This document shows, piece after piece, positions 1 through 8,694 of a stretch of 64,000 nucleotides of DNA (position 1 is the first letter of the stretch; every line of letters starts with the position of its first letter). The notes under the pieces are model-generated. The model was not told the origin of the DNA, did not search any database, and was given only the letters and a program-made list of their open reading frames with translations. This DNA comes from Seohaeicola_A nanhaiensis (lineage in GTDB: Bacteria > Pseudomonadota > Alphaproteobacteria > Rhodobacterales > Rhodobacteraceae): positions 1 to 64,000 of the forward strand of contig NZ_JBHSGI010000002.1 in the NCBI RefSeq assembly GCF_042654245.1, given 5' to 3'. Both the position numbers and the translations under genes were made by a program.

Positions 1-324
1 CCGCAGGCTCGAAGCCGTGCGATGCGCTTTCAGGTAGGTCGCGTCGATCATGACGACCTTCTCCTCGCCGCCCTCGGAGGCCAGCCCCTCCATCATCCGG
101 GCGAAGACACCCATGTCCCCCCACCGCTTCCACCGGTTGTAGAGGGTCTTGAGTGGGCCATACTCCCGCGACGCGTCACACCATCTCAACCCGTTGCGAT
201 TGATGAAGATTATGCCGCTCAGCACGCGCCGATCATCGACCCGCGGCTTGCCATGGCTCTTGGGGAAGAACGGCTTCAACCGCTCCATCTGCTCGTCCGT
301 CAGCCAGAAAAGGTTGCTCATCAT
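1..324 (-). CDS. IS5-family (IS427-group-like) transposase, N-terminal part
   Basis: 108 codons run from an ATG at 324 (a second ATG is at 321) to the window edge with no stop. The product starts with the helix-turn-helix/DUF4096-like region of IS5 transposases: FWLTDEQMERLKPFFP, then a DDRRVLSGI stretch, then NGLRWCDASREYG. It reaches VMIDATYLKAHRTASSLR, which carries the first catalytic Asp of the DDE triad. Known relatives of this group are often encoded by two overlapping frames; here one frame continues through the first Asp. The remaining catalytic residues are outside the window, so activity cannot be judged. Confidence 0.85.
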   Translation of the reverse strand, partial: MMSNLFWLTDEQMERLKPFFPKSHGKPRVDDRRVLSGIIFINRNGLRWCDASREYGPLKTLYNRWKRWGDMGVFARMMEGLASEGGEEKVVMIDATYLKAHRTASSLR

Positions 325-397
325 CACCCCCGTAAGTTCGGGAGCTTGAATCACGCAGGAAGGACGGCCTCAAGCCAATTAATGGGTCCTGACCCTA
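1..397 (-). mobile_element. Partial IS5-type insertion sequence, one end present
   Basis: The window begins inside an insertion sequence whose transposase reads leftward off the edge. The outer end is placed near 397 because the short inverted repeat GGGTC-CT-GACCC at 384-395 is followed by unrelated sequence. From 405 onward comes a terminator that belongs to the neighbouring operon. The other terminal repeat and any target duplication lie outside the window, so the boundary is approximate. Confidence 0.7.
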
Positions 398-404
398 GCA
401 TGCG

Positions 405-434
405 AAAAGGCCGACGGAACGTATCCCGCCGGCC
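405..434 (-). terminator. Rho-independent terminator of the peptide/thiazoline operon
   Basis: Read on the minus strand, GGCCGGCG (434-427) can pair with CGTCGGCC (416-409) with one G-U, and a run of four T (408-405) follows. It lies about 70 nt after the M20 stop codon and just before the insertion sequence end. Confidence 0.7.
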
Positions 435-500
435 AAGTCAGTGCCAAACCTGGTTCGGTCAGAACCTTGACCATGTCCCAGGGGCGTTGGCCTGCCCGGA

Positions 501-1673
501 CTACTTTCCCGCCGGAAGGCGTTGCCGCACGAGCGTGGTCCAAAAGGAACTGCCCCAGGCGATCACGTCGTCATTGAAGTCGTATTTCGGATGATGCAGC
601 CCCGCCGAGGGGCCGTTGCCGACATTGATCATCGCCCCGGGCACTTCGTTGAGCATGAAGGAGAAATCCTCGCCCCCCAAGGTCTGTGGCATGTCAAGCA
701 GCACGTTTTCGACGCCGGCCACCTCCTGCGCCGCCTTTGCGGCCAGGTCGGTTTCCTGCTCGTGGTTCACCGTCACCGGATAGTGCCGGATGTAGTCGAG
801 CGTTCCGACCCCACCGAAGGCCGCGGCGATATTGGCGACCATGAGGCCCAGGCGCTCTTCGATCATGTCGCGCACCTCTTCGCGCAACGTGCGCACGGTC
901 CCCGTCATCGTCACGTCCTGCGGGATGACATTGAAGGCATTGCCCGCCTGAATCGTGCAGAGCGATACAACCGCACTGTCGATCGGATCCATGTTGCGCG
1001 AGGTGAGCGTCTGCACCGCCTGAAGCAGCGCGCCGGCAACCGGCAGCGGATCGATGGTCTGGTCGGGCCTGGCCGCATGGCCGCCACGACCGGTGATGGT
1101 AATCTTCACCTCGTCCACCGAGCCCATTATCGGCCCCGAGTTGATCGTGAACTGCCCGACGGGAAGGTTCGGGCGGTTGTGCATCCCGTAAACCTCGTTG
1201 CACGGCCAGCGCTTGAACAGGCCGTCCTCGATCATCGCACGCGCGCCGGCGCCGCCCTCTTCGGCTGGCTGGAAGATCACGATGACTGTTCCGTCAAACG
1301 CCCGGCTTTCGGCCAGATGACGCGCCGCGCCCAGCAGCATCGTTGTGTGGCCGTCATGGCCGCAGGCGTGCATCTTGCCCGGAACCTGCGAGGCGTAAGG
1401 CTTGCCGGTTTCCTCCACGATGGGCAGCGCGTCCATGTCGGCGCGCAAACCGATCATGCGGCCCGAGGTATCGCTTTGCCCGCGGATGACCCCGACCACA
1501 CCGGTCCTCCCGATGCCCTCGTGAACTTCGTCGACACCGGCGGCGCGCAACGCCTCGGCCACCTTCTGCGCGGTGCGTTCCACATCATAGAGCAATTCGG
1601 GATTCATGTGCAGATCGCGACGGAATGCCGTCAGATCTTCGACCTGTTTCGCGACCCAGTTCTCGACGGCCAA
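501..1673 (-). CDS. M20-family metallo-amidohydrolase (hippurate/N-acyl amino acid hydrolase type)
   Basis: Predicted cytoplasmic zinc amidohydrolase of 390 residues, a normal length for M20D enzymes that cleave N-acyl amino acids or similar amides. Visible motifs are RADMDALPI (77-85), the metal-binding HACGHDGH (102-109) and a downstream PAEEGGAGA with the catalytic Glu pair. The start is a TTG three bases after the previous stop. It is chosen because an excellent AAGGAGG Shine-Dalgarno lies about 7 nt upstream and the frame is closed immediately before it. It is the last gene of the operon, after the ATC-hydrolase-like gene. By analogy with AtcC it might release an amino acid from a carbamoyl or acyl derivative, but that is inference; the family is close to hippurate hydrolases rather than demonstrably carbamoylases. 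Confidence 0.9.
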   Translation of the reverse strand: MAVENWVAKQVEDLTAFRRDLHMNPELLYDVERTAQKVAEALRAAGVDEVHEGIGRTGVVGVIRGQSDTSGRMIGLRADMDALPIVEETGKPYASQVPGKMHACGHDGHTTMLLGAARHLAESRAFDGTVIVIFQPAEEGGAGARAMIEDGLFKRWPCNEVYGMHNRPNLPVGQFTINSGPIMGSVDEVKITITGRGGHAARPDQTIDPLPVAGALLQAVQTLTSRNMDPIDSAVVSLCTIQAGNAFNVIPQDVTMTGTVRTLREEVRDMIEERLGLMVANIAAAFGGVGTLDYIRHYPVTVNHEQETDLAAKAAQEVAGVENVLLDMPQTLGGEDFSFMLNEVPGAMINVGNGPSAGLHHPKYDFNDDVIAWGSSFWTTLVRQRLPAGK

Positions 1674-1676
1674 TGC

Positions 1677-2180
1677 TCAGGCCTCCTTCTTCATGCGGTA
1701 ACGGAAATCGCAGTGGCTTGCGCCTTTCATGATCGTCTGGGTCCGGGTCAATTCGATCTCGGGGTTGTAACCGATACAGAAGTCGCCGTCGCGATTGCAG
1801 GACAAAAGGTGGCCGATATCGCCCAGACCCATGTCTTTATACATCTCGGCATATCGGCACTTCACAACGTTGAAGTCCATCTTGTGCTCGGTCATCTCCA
1901 AGGGTTCGATCCGCAATGCATCCTCGCGAGTCCAGGCCGGCTGTATCGCGGCAAAGTCTCTCAGATCGGGCGCGTGGCCAAGATCGTCAGCCAGCATCTT
2001 TCCCTGCTCGATGGCAGATTTCGAGCAGGCCGCGCCGATCACCGCCTCGGCCTCCTCGCGGCCCGACCGTTCCGTGATGACATCCAGAACATGCTTGAGG
2101 ATCATCGCTTCGATCCTGCGTCGAAGGAGGATTGGAATGTCGTTCAGTTCCATCTTGGCCTCGGCCATTTCGGTCTCCAT
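1677..2180 (-). CDS. L-2-amino-thiazoline-4-carboxylate hydrolase family protein
   Basis: A 167-residue protein recognisable as the family that includes AtcB, which opens the ring of L-2-amino-thiazoline-4-carboxylate. The C-terminal block CNRDGDFCIGYNPEIELTRT followed by KGASHCDFRYR is typical of the family and supplies conserved Cys, Asp and His. The ATG at 2180 overlaps the preceding stop by one base (TGATG); an in-frame GTG at 2183 is an alternative start. Many members have no tested substrate, so the thiazoline reaction is a family label. The neighbouring M20 hydrolase and class V PLP enzyme would fit a route from a cyclic sulfur compound to cysteine and sulfide. Confidence 0.8.
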   Translation of the reverse strand: METEMAEAKMELNDIPILLRRRIEAMILKHVLDVITERSGREEAEAVIGAACSKSAIEQGKMLADDLGHAPDLRDFAAIQPAWTREDALRIEPLEMTEHKMDFNVVKCRYAEMYKDMGLGDIGHLLSCNRDGDFCIGYNPEIELTRTQTIMKGASHCDFRYRMKKEA

Positions 2181-3478
2181 CACAGATTGATTTCCTTTTG
2201 ATCCTGCCGTTTCAGCCAGGCCAGATAGGTCGGTGCCACGCGGCGCACGATGGCGTGCATCGGGAAGGGCGATGGCTCCGTCACCGGCAGCGCCAGTTCC
2301 TCGACCGGCTGTCCCGTGGCAGCCCGTGCCAGTTCGCGCCCGAGCGAGGTGCCCAGCGCTACACCGCGCCCGTTGCAGCCGACCCAGGCCCAGGCGTCCG
2401 GGCCAAGCCTGTGGATGCGGGGAAAGCGGTCCCAGTTCATGCCGACATAGCCGGACCAGACATACGTCATTTCCGGCACGCCCAACTCGGGGAACGCCTG
2501 CGCCAGACTGTTGGCTGCCTTCCTGCGTACCCGGTTCACGATGTCGTAGGAGCCCATGACCGCGCCGCCCGTGATCAGCCGGTTTCGCGCATCATACCGG
2601 AAGAAGCGCAGGTCGCCGCGTGTGTCCGACACCGCCTGACGGCCCGGCAGGATGGTGCGCCGCAGGTTGTCCCCCACCGGTTCGGTCGCCATCTGCCAGC
2701 TCAGCACCGGGACCACCGAATGCGCGATGCGTGGTGCCAGGCGCGGCATCAGTTCGCCGGTATAGGCGTTGGTCGCCAGGATCAGGGCGCGGGCCTTGAG
2801 TGTGCCGCCCGCGGTCTGGATGACCCATTCGCTGCCGGCCCGTTCATAAGAGGTGACGGGGCTTTCCTCGTGGATCACCGCGCCCAGATGTTCGGCCACC
2901 CGCGCCATCTCACGTGCCAGGGCCAGCGGGTTTATGTGCCCGCCGGTCGGGTTGAACATACCGCCATACCAGAAGTCGGTTCCCAGAAGTTCGGCGCATT
3001 CCCGGGCATCCTTGAGCTCGGCCGGAAAGCCATGGCGCTGCCAGGCCTCGACCCGCTTCTGCGACAGCTTCACCCGACCGGGCGTGTGGGCCGGTTGAAA
3101 CCAGCCGGTCTGTTCCGCCTCGGCTTGCATGTCGAACTCGCGCACCAGATCGAACAGCACATCGGCCGAATTGCCGATCAGGCGGACCATGCGGCGCCCT
3201 GCATCGCCATAGCGCGATACCCAGACATCCGGTTCGGCCGAGGTCAGGATCGGGATGACCTGACCGTTGTTCCGTCCCGAGGCGCCCCACCCGGCGGCTT
3301 TGCCCTCCAGCACGGTTACCGCCCGGCCTCGCCGGCGAGCCTCGATGGCCGCGGACAGGCCGGTGAAACCCGCTCCGATTACCGCGACGTCGGTTTCCGC
3401 CACGCCCGACAGCGCTGGCTTCGGCGTGCGCGCCGGGGCCGTGGCGGCCCAGAGCGACTCCGGGAAGGTGACGGTCAT
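2180..3478 (-). CDS. DAO-type FAD-dependent amine/amino acid oxidoreductase
   Basis: A 432-residue flavoprotein with an N-terminal dinucleotide-binding motif GAGFTGLSAA (35-44) ending with VTVLEGK, and a C-terminal GCNGRGVALGT segment typical of DAO-fold oxidases and dehydrogenases (glycine/D-amino acid/gamma-glutamylputrescine oxidase type). It probably oxidises a secondary amine or amino acid. It overlaps the upstream PLP-enzyme gene by 4 nt (ATGA) and the downstream gene by 1 nt, so it belongs to the same transcript. The exact substrate cannot be read from sequence. Confidence 0.88.
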   Translation of the reverse strand: MTVTFPESLWAATAPARTPKPALSGVAETDVAVIGAGFTGLSAAIEARRRGRAVTVLEGKAAGWGASGRNNGQVIPILTSAEPDVWVSRYGDAGRRMVRLIGNSADVLFDLVREFDMQAEAEQTGWFQPAHTPGRVKLSQKRVEAWQRHGFPAELKDARECAELLGTDFWYGGMFNPTGGHINPLALAREMARVAEHLGAVIHEESPVTSYERAGSEWVIQTAGGTLKARALILATNAYTGELMPRLAPRIAHSVVPVLSWQMATEPVGDNLRRTILPGRQAVSDTRGDLRFFRYDARNRLITGGAVMGSYDIVNRVRRKAANSLAQAFPELGVPEMTYVWSGYVGMNWDRFPRIHRLGPDAWAWVGCNGRGVALGTSLGRELARAATGQPVEELALPVTEPSPFPMHAIVRRVAPTYLAWLKRQDQKEINL

Positions 3479-5100
3479 CCCATGGCTCCTTCGCGCGCGG
3501 CGGCCGTTTCGTGCGGCAGCCAGAACCAGCGCAGGGCCTCTTCCTCGGCCGACAGTTCGGGACCGACCGTGGCATCCTGCATCCCGGCGGCGGCGGCCAA
3601 CCGCCGCGCCTCGCTCAGGCAGGCGGCGAAGTCCGGAAGCTCGGCGCCTGCGCCCCCATCCTGCGCCCAGAGTGCGGACAGCGCGTCGGGACAGGAATCG
3701 TGGAACAAGTTCACCGCCCGCCAGATGCCTTCGGCGGCATCGAGGCGGTAATAGGCCAGCATGTCGAGACCGTGTTCCGAGATGAACCGGATTGCACTGG
3801 CGATCTTGTCGACGTCTTCGTCATCGAAGAACCAGTTCACCCCGAACCGCGCCCATCCCGGCCGGAAAATCGAATGGCCGCCCTGCACCGCCGCCTCGTG
3901 GCGTGTGCTGGTCTGCGGGTCAATATCGAGAAGCGCGTGCCCGTAGGGGCCCGCGCAGGAACAGCCGCCGCGGGCCTGAATGCCGAACAGGTCGTTAAGA
4001 AGGGCGACAACAAAATTGTGGTGCAAAAGCTTGCCCTTGACGCGCAGGTTGAACGAGAAGATGCCGAGACGCGGCACATTGCTGGGCCCCAGAAGTTCCA
4101 TCCCCGGAATGGCGCGCAACGCTTCTTCCATCCGCCGCGTGAGCACGGTTTCGCGGGTCTCGATGCGATCCTCGTCAAGATCGCGTTTCAGCTGCATGAC
4201 CATGCCGGCGCGGATGTTGTCGACGATGGCCGGGGTGCCCCCCTCTTCGCGGTGCTCAGGGTCGGAGATATAGCTGTGGCCCTCGGCCGTCACATAGCTG
4301 ACCGTGCCGCCCCCCGTCAGGGTGGGGCGCACGGTGTCGAACAGGCTGCGGTCCGCGATCAGCAGACCCGAGGCCCCCGGCCCGCCGGGAAACTTGTGGG
4401 GCGAGAGAACCGCCACGTCGATCCGGTCGCCCGCCCCGGGGCTGGTTTCCGCCAGTCGCACCGCCATATAGGGCGCGGCAGCGGCGAAATCGGCAACGCA
4501 GAAGGCTCCATGCGCATGCAACAGTCGGGCCACGGCGCGCAGATCGGTTCTCACGCCAGTGACGTTCGAGGCCGCCGAAAAGGCCCCGATCTTGAGCGGC
4601 GCATCGGGGTGGGCAGCCAATGCACGTTCCAGCGCGTCAAGGCAGATCGTGCCGGCGGCGTTGAGCGGGATGCGTATGACGGTCGCGCCGCACTCGCGCC
4701 AGGGCAGGTCATTCGAGTGATGCTCGTAAGGGCCGACAAAGACCACCCCTTCGGACAGGCCCTTCATGGCAAAGGCGCGCACCATCTTGTCCACGGCCCC
4801 CGTCGCGCCCGACCCGGTGAAGATGACCGCATGATCCTTGTCGGCATCCACCGCCGCGCGGACCGCCTCGCGCGCCATTTCGCGCAGCTGCGTGGTGCGA
4901 CGTCCCACGAAAGATGTCTCCGTATGGGTGTTGCCGTAGTAGGGGAGGACATGGGTGCGAATAGCGTCTTCGATAAAGCCGAGTGCCCGCCCCGAGGCGA
5001 CGTAATCGGCATAGATCAGCGCGCGCGGCCCGAAGGGGCCGGGCATGGCCGTGCCCTCGCCAATCAGGGCGCTGCGGATATCTTTGAATTTGAGTGACAT
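3475..5100 (-). CDS. Class V aminotransferase-fold PLP enzyme (cysteine desulfurase/isopenicillin epimerase-like)
   Basis: 541 residues from the ATG at 5100 (MSLKFKD). A longer open frame exists upstream but would run into the ABC ATPase gene and lacks family similarity. Visible features are YADYVASGRAL near the N-terminus, GSGATGA in the cofactor-phosphate region, VADFAAAAPY with the cofactor-binding Asp, and SPHKFPGGPG carrying the probable Schiff-base Lys236. The protein is about 130 residues longer than typical cysteine desulfurases, the extra part being at the C-terminus. It may desulfurate or deaminate an amino acid released by the other enzymes of the operon; this is inferred from context. 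Confidence 0.87.
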   Translation of the reverse strand: MSLKFKDIRSALIGEGTAMPGPFGPRALIYADYVASGRALGFIEDAIRTHVLPYYGNTHTETSFVGRRTTQLREMAREAVRAAVDADKDHAVIFTGSGATGAVDKMVRAFAMKGLSEGVVFVGPYEHHSNDLPWRECGATVIRIPLNAAGTICLDALERALAAHPDAPLKIGAFSAASNVTGVRTDLRAVARLLHAHGAFCVADFAAAAPYMAVRLAETSPGAGDRIDVAVLSPHKFPGGPGASGLLIADRSLFDTVRPTLTGGGTVSYVTAEGHSYISDPEHREEGGTPAIVDNIRAGMVMQLKRDLDEDRIETRETVLTRRMEEALRAIPGMELLGPSNVPRLGIFSFNLRVKGKLLHHNFVVALLNDLFGIQARGGCSCAGPYGHALLDIDPQTSTRHEAAVQGGHSIFRPGWARFGVNWFFDDEDVDKIASAIRFISEHGLDMLAYYRLDAAEGIWRAVNLFHDSCPDALSALWAQDGGAGAELPDFAACLSEARRLAAAAGMQDATVGPELSAEEEALRWFWLPHETAAAREGAMG

Positions 5101-5110
5101 TTTCTGGTCC

Positions 5111-6757
5111 TTAGGCAACGTCGGTTTGCAGCGACGGAGGCGTCCAGTCGCGGCCGGGAATGGAGGAAAGCAGGTTCTGCGTGTAGGGGTGCTTGGGGTT
5201 CGCGAAGACCTCTGCCGTCGGTCCGCTTTCCACGATTTCGCCCTTCTGCATGACGATGATCCGGTCGCAGAGCTGCGCCGCGACACGCAGGTCATGGGTG
5301 ACGAACAGCAACGACAGGTTCAGCCGTTCGCGCAGATCGGCGAGCAGCTTCAGAACCTGCGCCTGAACCGACACGTCCAGAGCCGAAACCGGTTCGTCGG
5401 CCACGATCACCTTGGGTTCCAGCGCGAGCGCCCGCGCGATGCCGATGCGCTGACGCTGACCGCCCGAGAATTCGTGCGGAAAACGATTGGCCGCGGCTGG
5501 CGACAGTTCCACCAGTTCCAGCAACCGCTTGGCCGCCTCCCGTGCGCTGGCCGGATCGGCGCCGTGCACGATGGGTCCCTGAGCAATCAGATCGACCACC
5601 CGCTTGCGCGGGTTGAGCGAGGCCATGGGATCCTGAAAGACGATCTGGATGTCCTTGCGCAAGGCACGAAGTTCCCTGGGCGTGGCGGCCAGAAGGTCCT
5701 TGCCATCCAGTTCGACCGAGCCCTCGTCGCATTCCAGCAGCCGCGTCACGATGCGCGACACCGTGGTCTTGCCCGACCCGCTTTCGCCGACGACGCCCAG
5801 CGTTTCGCCCTGCCGCAGTTCGAAGGTCAGGTTCTTGACCGCGACCACAGCCTTGCGCTTGCCCGACAACAGCCCGCCCCGCGCGGCGAAGGTCTTTTTT
5901 AACCCCGTCCCGCGCAACACGACCGGCGCCTGCGATGCAGCCTTCACCGGCGGCGGGGTGAGCGAGGGAACTGCCCCGATCAGGGCGCGGGTATAGGGAT
6001 GCTGGGGATGATTGAGCACTTCGTCCGTGGTGCCGCTTTCGACCAGTTCTCCCCGGCACAGCACCGCAACCTTGTCGGCGATTTCCGCCACCACACCGAA
6101 GTCGTGGGTAATGAACAAGACGCCGGCGCCCTCATCTTCCTGAAGCTCGCGGATCAGTTTGAGGATCTGCAGCTGCGTGGTCACGTCCAGCGCCGTTGTC
6201 GGTTCGTCCGCAATGATCAGCTTGGGCGACAGAACCAGCGCCATCGCGATCATAACGCGCTGCCGCTGGCCGCCCGAAATCTGGTGCGGATAGGCGTTGT
6301 AGGCCGACTCCGGGTCGGGAATATGCACCCGCTCCAGCATTTCCAGCGCCCGCGCCTTGCGCTCGCCCTTGTTCATCCGGGTATGAAGCAACAGCATCTC
6401 GTCGATCTGCCAGCCCACCGTCTTCTGCGGGTTCAGCGCGGTCATCGGCTCCTGAAAAATCATCGAAATATCGGCACCGCGCCGCTTGCGCATCTCGGCG
6501 TCGCTCTTGCCGATCAGTTCCTCACCCAGAAAGCGGATCGTTCCGCCGGTGACGCGCACATGTGGCTCGGGCAAAAGACCCATGATCGCACCGGCGCATA
6601 GCGACTTGCCGGAGCCGCTCTCCCCGACCAGGCAGACGATCTCGCCTGGTTCGATCACGAGGTTAAGGCCCTTGAGCGCGAAAGGACGGTCGGCACCCTT
6701 GGGAAGGGAGATCTCCAGATCGCGCAGGTCGAGAACGGGACGTTTTTTATCGGTCAT
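5111..6757 (-). CDS. Peptide-type ABC importer ATPase, two fused nucleotide-binding domains
   Basis: A 548-residue cytoplasmic ATPase that fuses DppD- and DppF-like domains, as in GsiA/YejF. The first Walker A is GESGSGKS at about 45-52, the second GESGSGKTT at about 322-330. Each half has its own SGGQRQR signature and the peptide-importer extension around ..PQHPYTRALIGAVPS and ..PKHPYTQNLLSSIPG. It overlaps the preceding permease gene by 4 nt. Together with the two permeases and the binding protein it makes a complete importer. Confidence 0.95.
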   Translation of the reverse strand: MTDKKRPVLDLRDLEISLPKGADRPFALKGLNLVIEPGEIVCLVGESGSGKSLCAGAIMGLLPEPHVRVTGGTIRFLGEELIGKSDAEMRKRRGADISMIFQEPMTALNPQKTVGWQIDEMLLLHTRMNKGERKARALEMLERVHIPDPESAYNAYPHQISGGQRQRVMIAMALVLSPKLIIADEPTTALDVTTQLQILKLIRELQEDEGAGVLFITHDFGVVAEIADKVAVLCRGELVESGTTDEVLNHPQHPYTRALIGAVPSLTPPPVKAASQAPVVLRGTGLKKTFAARGGLLSGKRKAVVAVKNLTFELRQGETLGVVGESGSGKTTVSRIVTRLLECDEGSVELDGKDLLAATPRELRALRKDIQIVFQDPMASLNPRKRVVDLIAQGPIVHGADPASAREAAKRLLELVELSPAAANRFPHEFSGGQRQRIGIARALALEPKVIVADEPVSALDVSVQAQVLKLLADLRERLNLSLLFVTHDLRVAAQLCDRIIVMQKGEIVESGPTAEVFANPKHPYTQNLLSSIPGRDWTPPSLQTDVA

Positions 6758-7629
6758 TTCTTCTGTCTCGGATTGAGCGCGTCATTCAGCCCCTCGCCGA
6801 GAAGCGAAAAGGACAGGACGGTCAGGATGATCGCGATGCCGGGGATCACAGAGCAATAGGGCGCGGTGCGCAGCACGGCTCGGCCCTGCCCGATCATGTT
6901 ACCCCAGCTCGCATAGTTCGGATCGCCCAGCGCCAGGAAGGCCAGTGCGCTTTCCATCAGGATCGACAGCGCCATTATGACAGAGGCGTAAACCACAATG
7001 GGCGGCAGCGCGTTGGGGAGGATTTCCCGGAAGATTATCGAGGTATTGGACACGCCGAGGTTGCGCGCGGCATCCACGAATTCACGGCCCCTCAGCGACA
7101 TGAACTCGGCCCGCACCATACGCGCCGGTGCGGTCCAGCTGACGATGCCGATGGCCAGCGTGATCCATTCGATCTTCGATCCCATGATGGCGACCAGCGC
7201 CAGCAGCAGGACAAAGTTGGGAATGGTCTGGAAGGCCTCGGTGATGCGCATCAGCACGTCATCGACCCAGCCGCCAAAATAGCCGGCCAACGCGCCGATC
7301 ACCACACCGATCACGATGGCGACAAGCGTGGCCACCACACCGATCATCAGCGAGATCCGCGCACCATAGAAGACCCCAGAAAGAACGTCCCGGCCCAGTT
7401 GGTCGGTGCCCAGTGGCGTCTCCCAGTTCATGAACGGGGGTGTCAGCGGCTCGCCGGCGCGCCGCAGCGGGTCGCCCGGATCGACGATGCCGGCCGACAA
7501 GGCCATGAGGATCACGATGGCGAAGAGGAACAGTCCCAGCAGCGCCGCGCGGTTGCGTTTGTAGCGGCGCCAGAACATCACATAGCGTGGCGGCTCGGGC
7601 GGCGGAATTTCGGTATCTGCAAAGGTCAT
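6754..7629 (-). CDS. Peptide-type ABC importer permease (DppC family)
   Basis: Inner-membrane permease of 291 residues when started at the ATG at 7629 (MTFADTE), which overlaps the upstream stop by 4 nt. A longer frame upstream lies inside the neighbouring permease and is rejected. It shows the N-terminal FWRRYKRNRAALLGL membrane anchor typical of DppC/OppC, a GTDQLGRDV loop, and the EAA-type coupling loop around EFVDAARNLGVSNTSIIFREILPN. Confidence 0.94.
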   Translation of the reverse strand: MTFADTEIPPPEPPRYVMFWRRYKRNRAALLGLFLFAIVILMALSAGIVDPGDPLRRAGEPLTPPFMNWETPLGTDQLGRDVLSGVFYGARISLMIGVVATLVAIVIGVVIGALAGYFGGWVDDVLMRITEAFQTIPNFVLLLALVAIMGSKIEWITLAIGIVSWTAPARMVRAEFMSLRGREFVDAARNLGVSNTSIIFREILPNALPPIVVYASVIMALSILMESALAFLALGDPNYASWGNMIGQGRAVLRTAPYCSVIPGIAIILTVLSFSLLGEGLNDALNPRQKK

Positions 7630-8615
7630 TTGAGTTCGATCCGGCTGTCGAGGCGCGCATAAAGCAGGTCGGTCAGGAAATTGACGATGACCACGATGAT
7701 GGCGCACAGGAAGATGATGCCCATGAGCGTGTTCAGGTCACGCTGCACGACCGATTTGTAGGCCAGCTGACCCAGGCCGGGCAGCGAGAAGATGGTCTCG
7801 ACCACGATCGATCCTCCCAGAACGGTGGAGAATTGCAGGCCGAGCAGCGTCACCACCGGCAAGAGCGCGTTGCGCATGATATGATGAATCATCAGCCGCC
7901 CTTCCTTCGCCCCCTTGGCGCGCGCCGTGCGGACATAGTCGAGGTCGGCCACTTCCATCACCGAGGCACGCATCAGACGCAGGTAGAAGGCCAGATAGAT
8001 CAGCGAGAGCGCGGCCGTCGGCATGATCAGATGGCGCACCACGTCCCAGACATGATCCCAGCCGGTGTAGAAGGCGGCGATGGTCTTGATCCCGCCAACG
8101 GGTAACCACCCGAGCTTGACCGAAAACACCAGCATCAGCATGAGGGACAGGAAGAATGAGGGTGTCGCGTAGAAGACCAGCCCCAAGACCGAGATGAGGT
8201 TGTCGGTCAGCGAATAGGCGCGCCGCGCTGCGATGGCGCCCAGCGCGATCCCGGCCGTGAAGGCGATGCTGAGCGAGGTGGCCATCAGCAGCAGCGTTGT
8301 GCCCAGACGCTCCATCAGGACTGTCGAGACGGGTTGTTCATAGACAAACGACCAGCCGAAATCGAAGGAAGCCAGCTTGGCCATATAGCGCCAGAGCTGC
8401 ACCCAGACGGGTTGGTCCAGCCCGTATTCGGCGCGCAGACGGTCGATGAAGGCAGCATCGGCGCCGCCCATGTCGCCCACCAGCGCATCGATGGTGTCAC
8501 CGGGCGCCAGTTTGAGCAGGAGGAACGTCCCGATCATGATCAGGATGATCACGGGGATGGCTTGGGCAAATCGTCGGAGCGCATAGGCCAGGATCGGGGG
8601 CATCGGCACTGTCAT
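7626..8615 (-). CDS. Peptide-type ABC importer permease (DppB family)
   Basis: 329-residue inner-membrane permease. It starts with the family-typical YALRRFAQAIPVIILIMIGTFLLLKLAPGD-like first transmembrane segment and contains the coupling loop DYVRTARAKGAKEGRL. It is the second gene of the operon, after the binding protein, with a 79-nt gap that contains nothing recognisable, and it overlaps the DppC-type gene by 4 nt. Confidence 0.95.
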   Translation of the reverse strand: MTVPMPPILAYALRRFAQAIPVIILIMIGTFLLLKLAPGDTIDALVGDMGGADAAFIDRLRAEYGLDQPVWVQLWRYMAKLASFDFGWSFVYEQPVSTVLMERLGTTLLLMATSLSIAFTAGIALGAIAARRAYSLTDNLISVLGLVFYATPSFFLSLMLMLVFSVKLGWLPVGGIKTIAAFYTGWDHVWDVVRHLIMPTAALSLIYLAFYLRLMRASVMEVADLDYVRTARAKGAKEGRLMIHHIMRNALLPVVTLLGLQFSTVLGGSIVVETIFSLPGLGQLAYKSVVQRDLNTLMGIIFLCAIIVVIVNFLTDLLYARLDSRIELK

Positions 8616-8694
8616 CTTAAAGGGGTTCCTTGGTGACCGGGGGCAGCTTCAGATGAATGGCGGGCGCGCCGGAACGCGCCCGCCAGAGCTCAGG

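Noticed and set aside
522..2201. Long plus-strand open frame of 559 codons over the M20 and hydrolase genes
   Set aside because: It lies antisense to two genes with clear families; high GC gives long shadow frames, and the translation has no family features.
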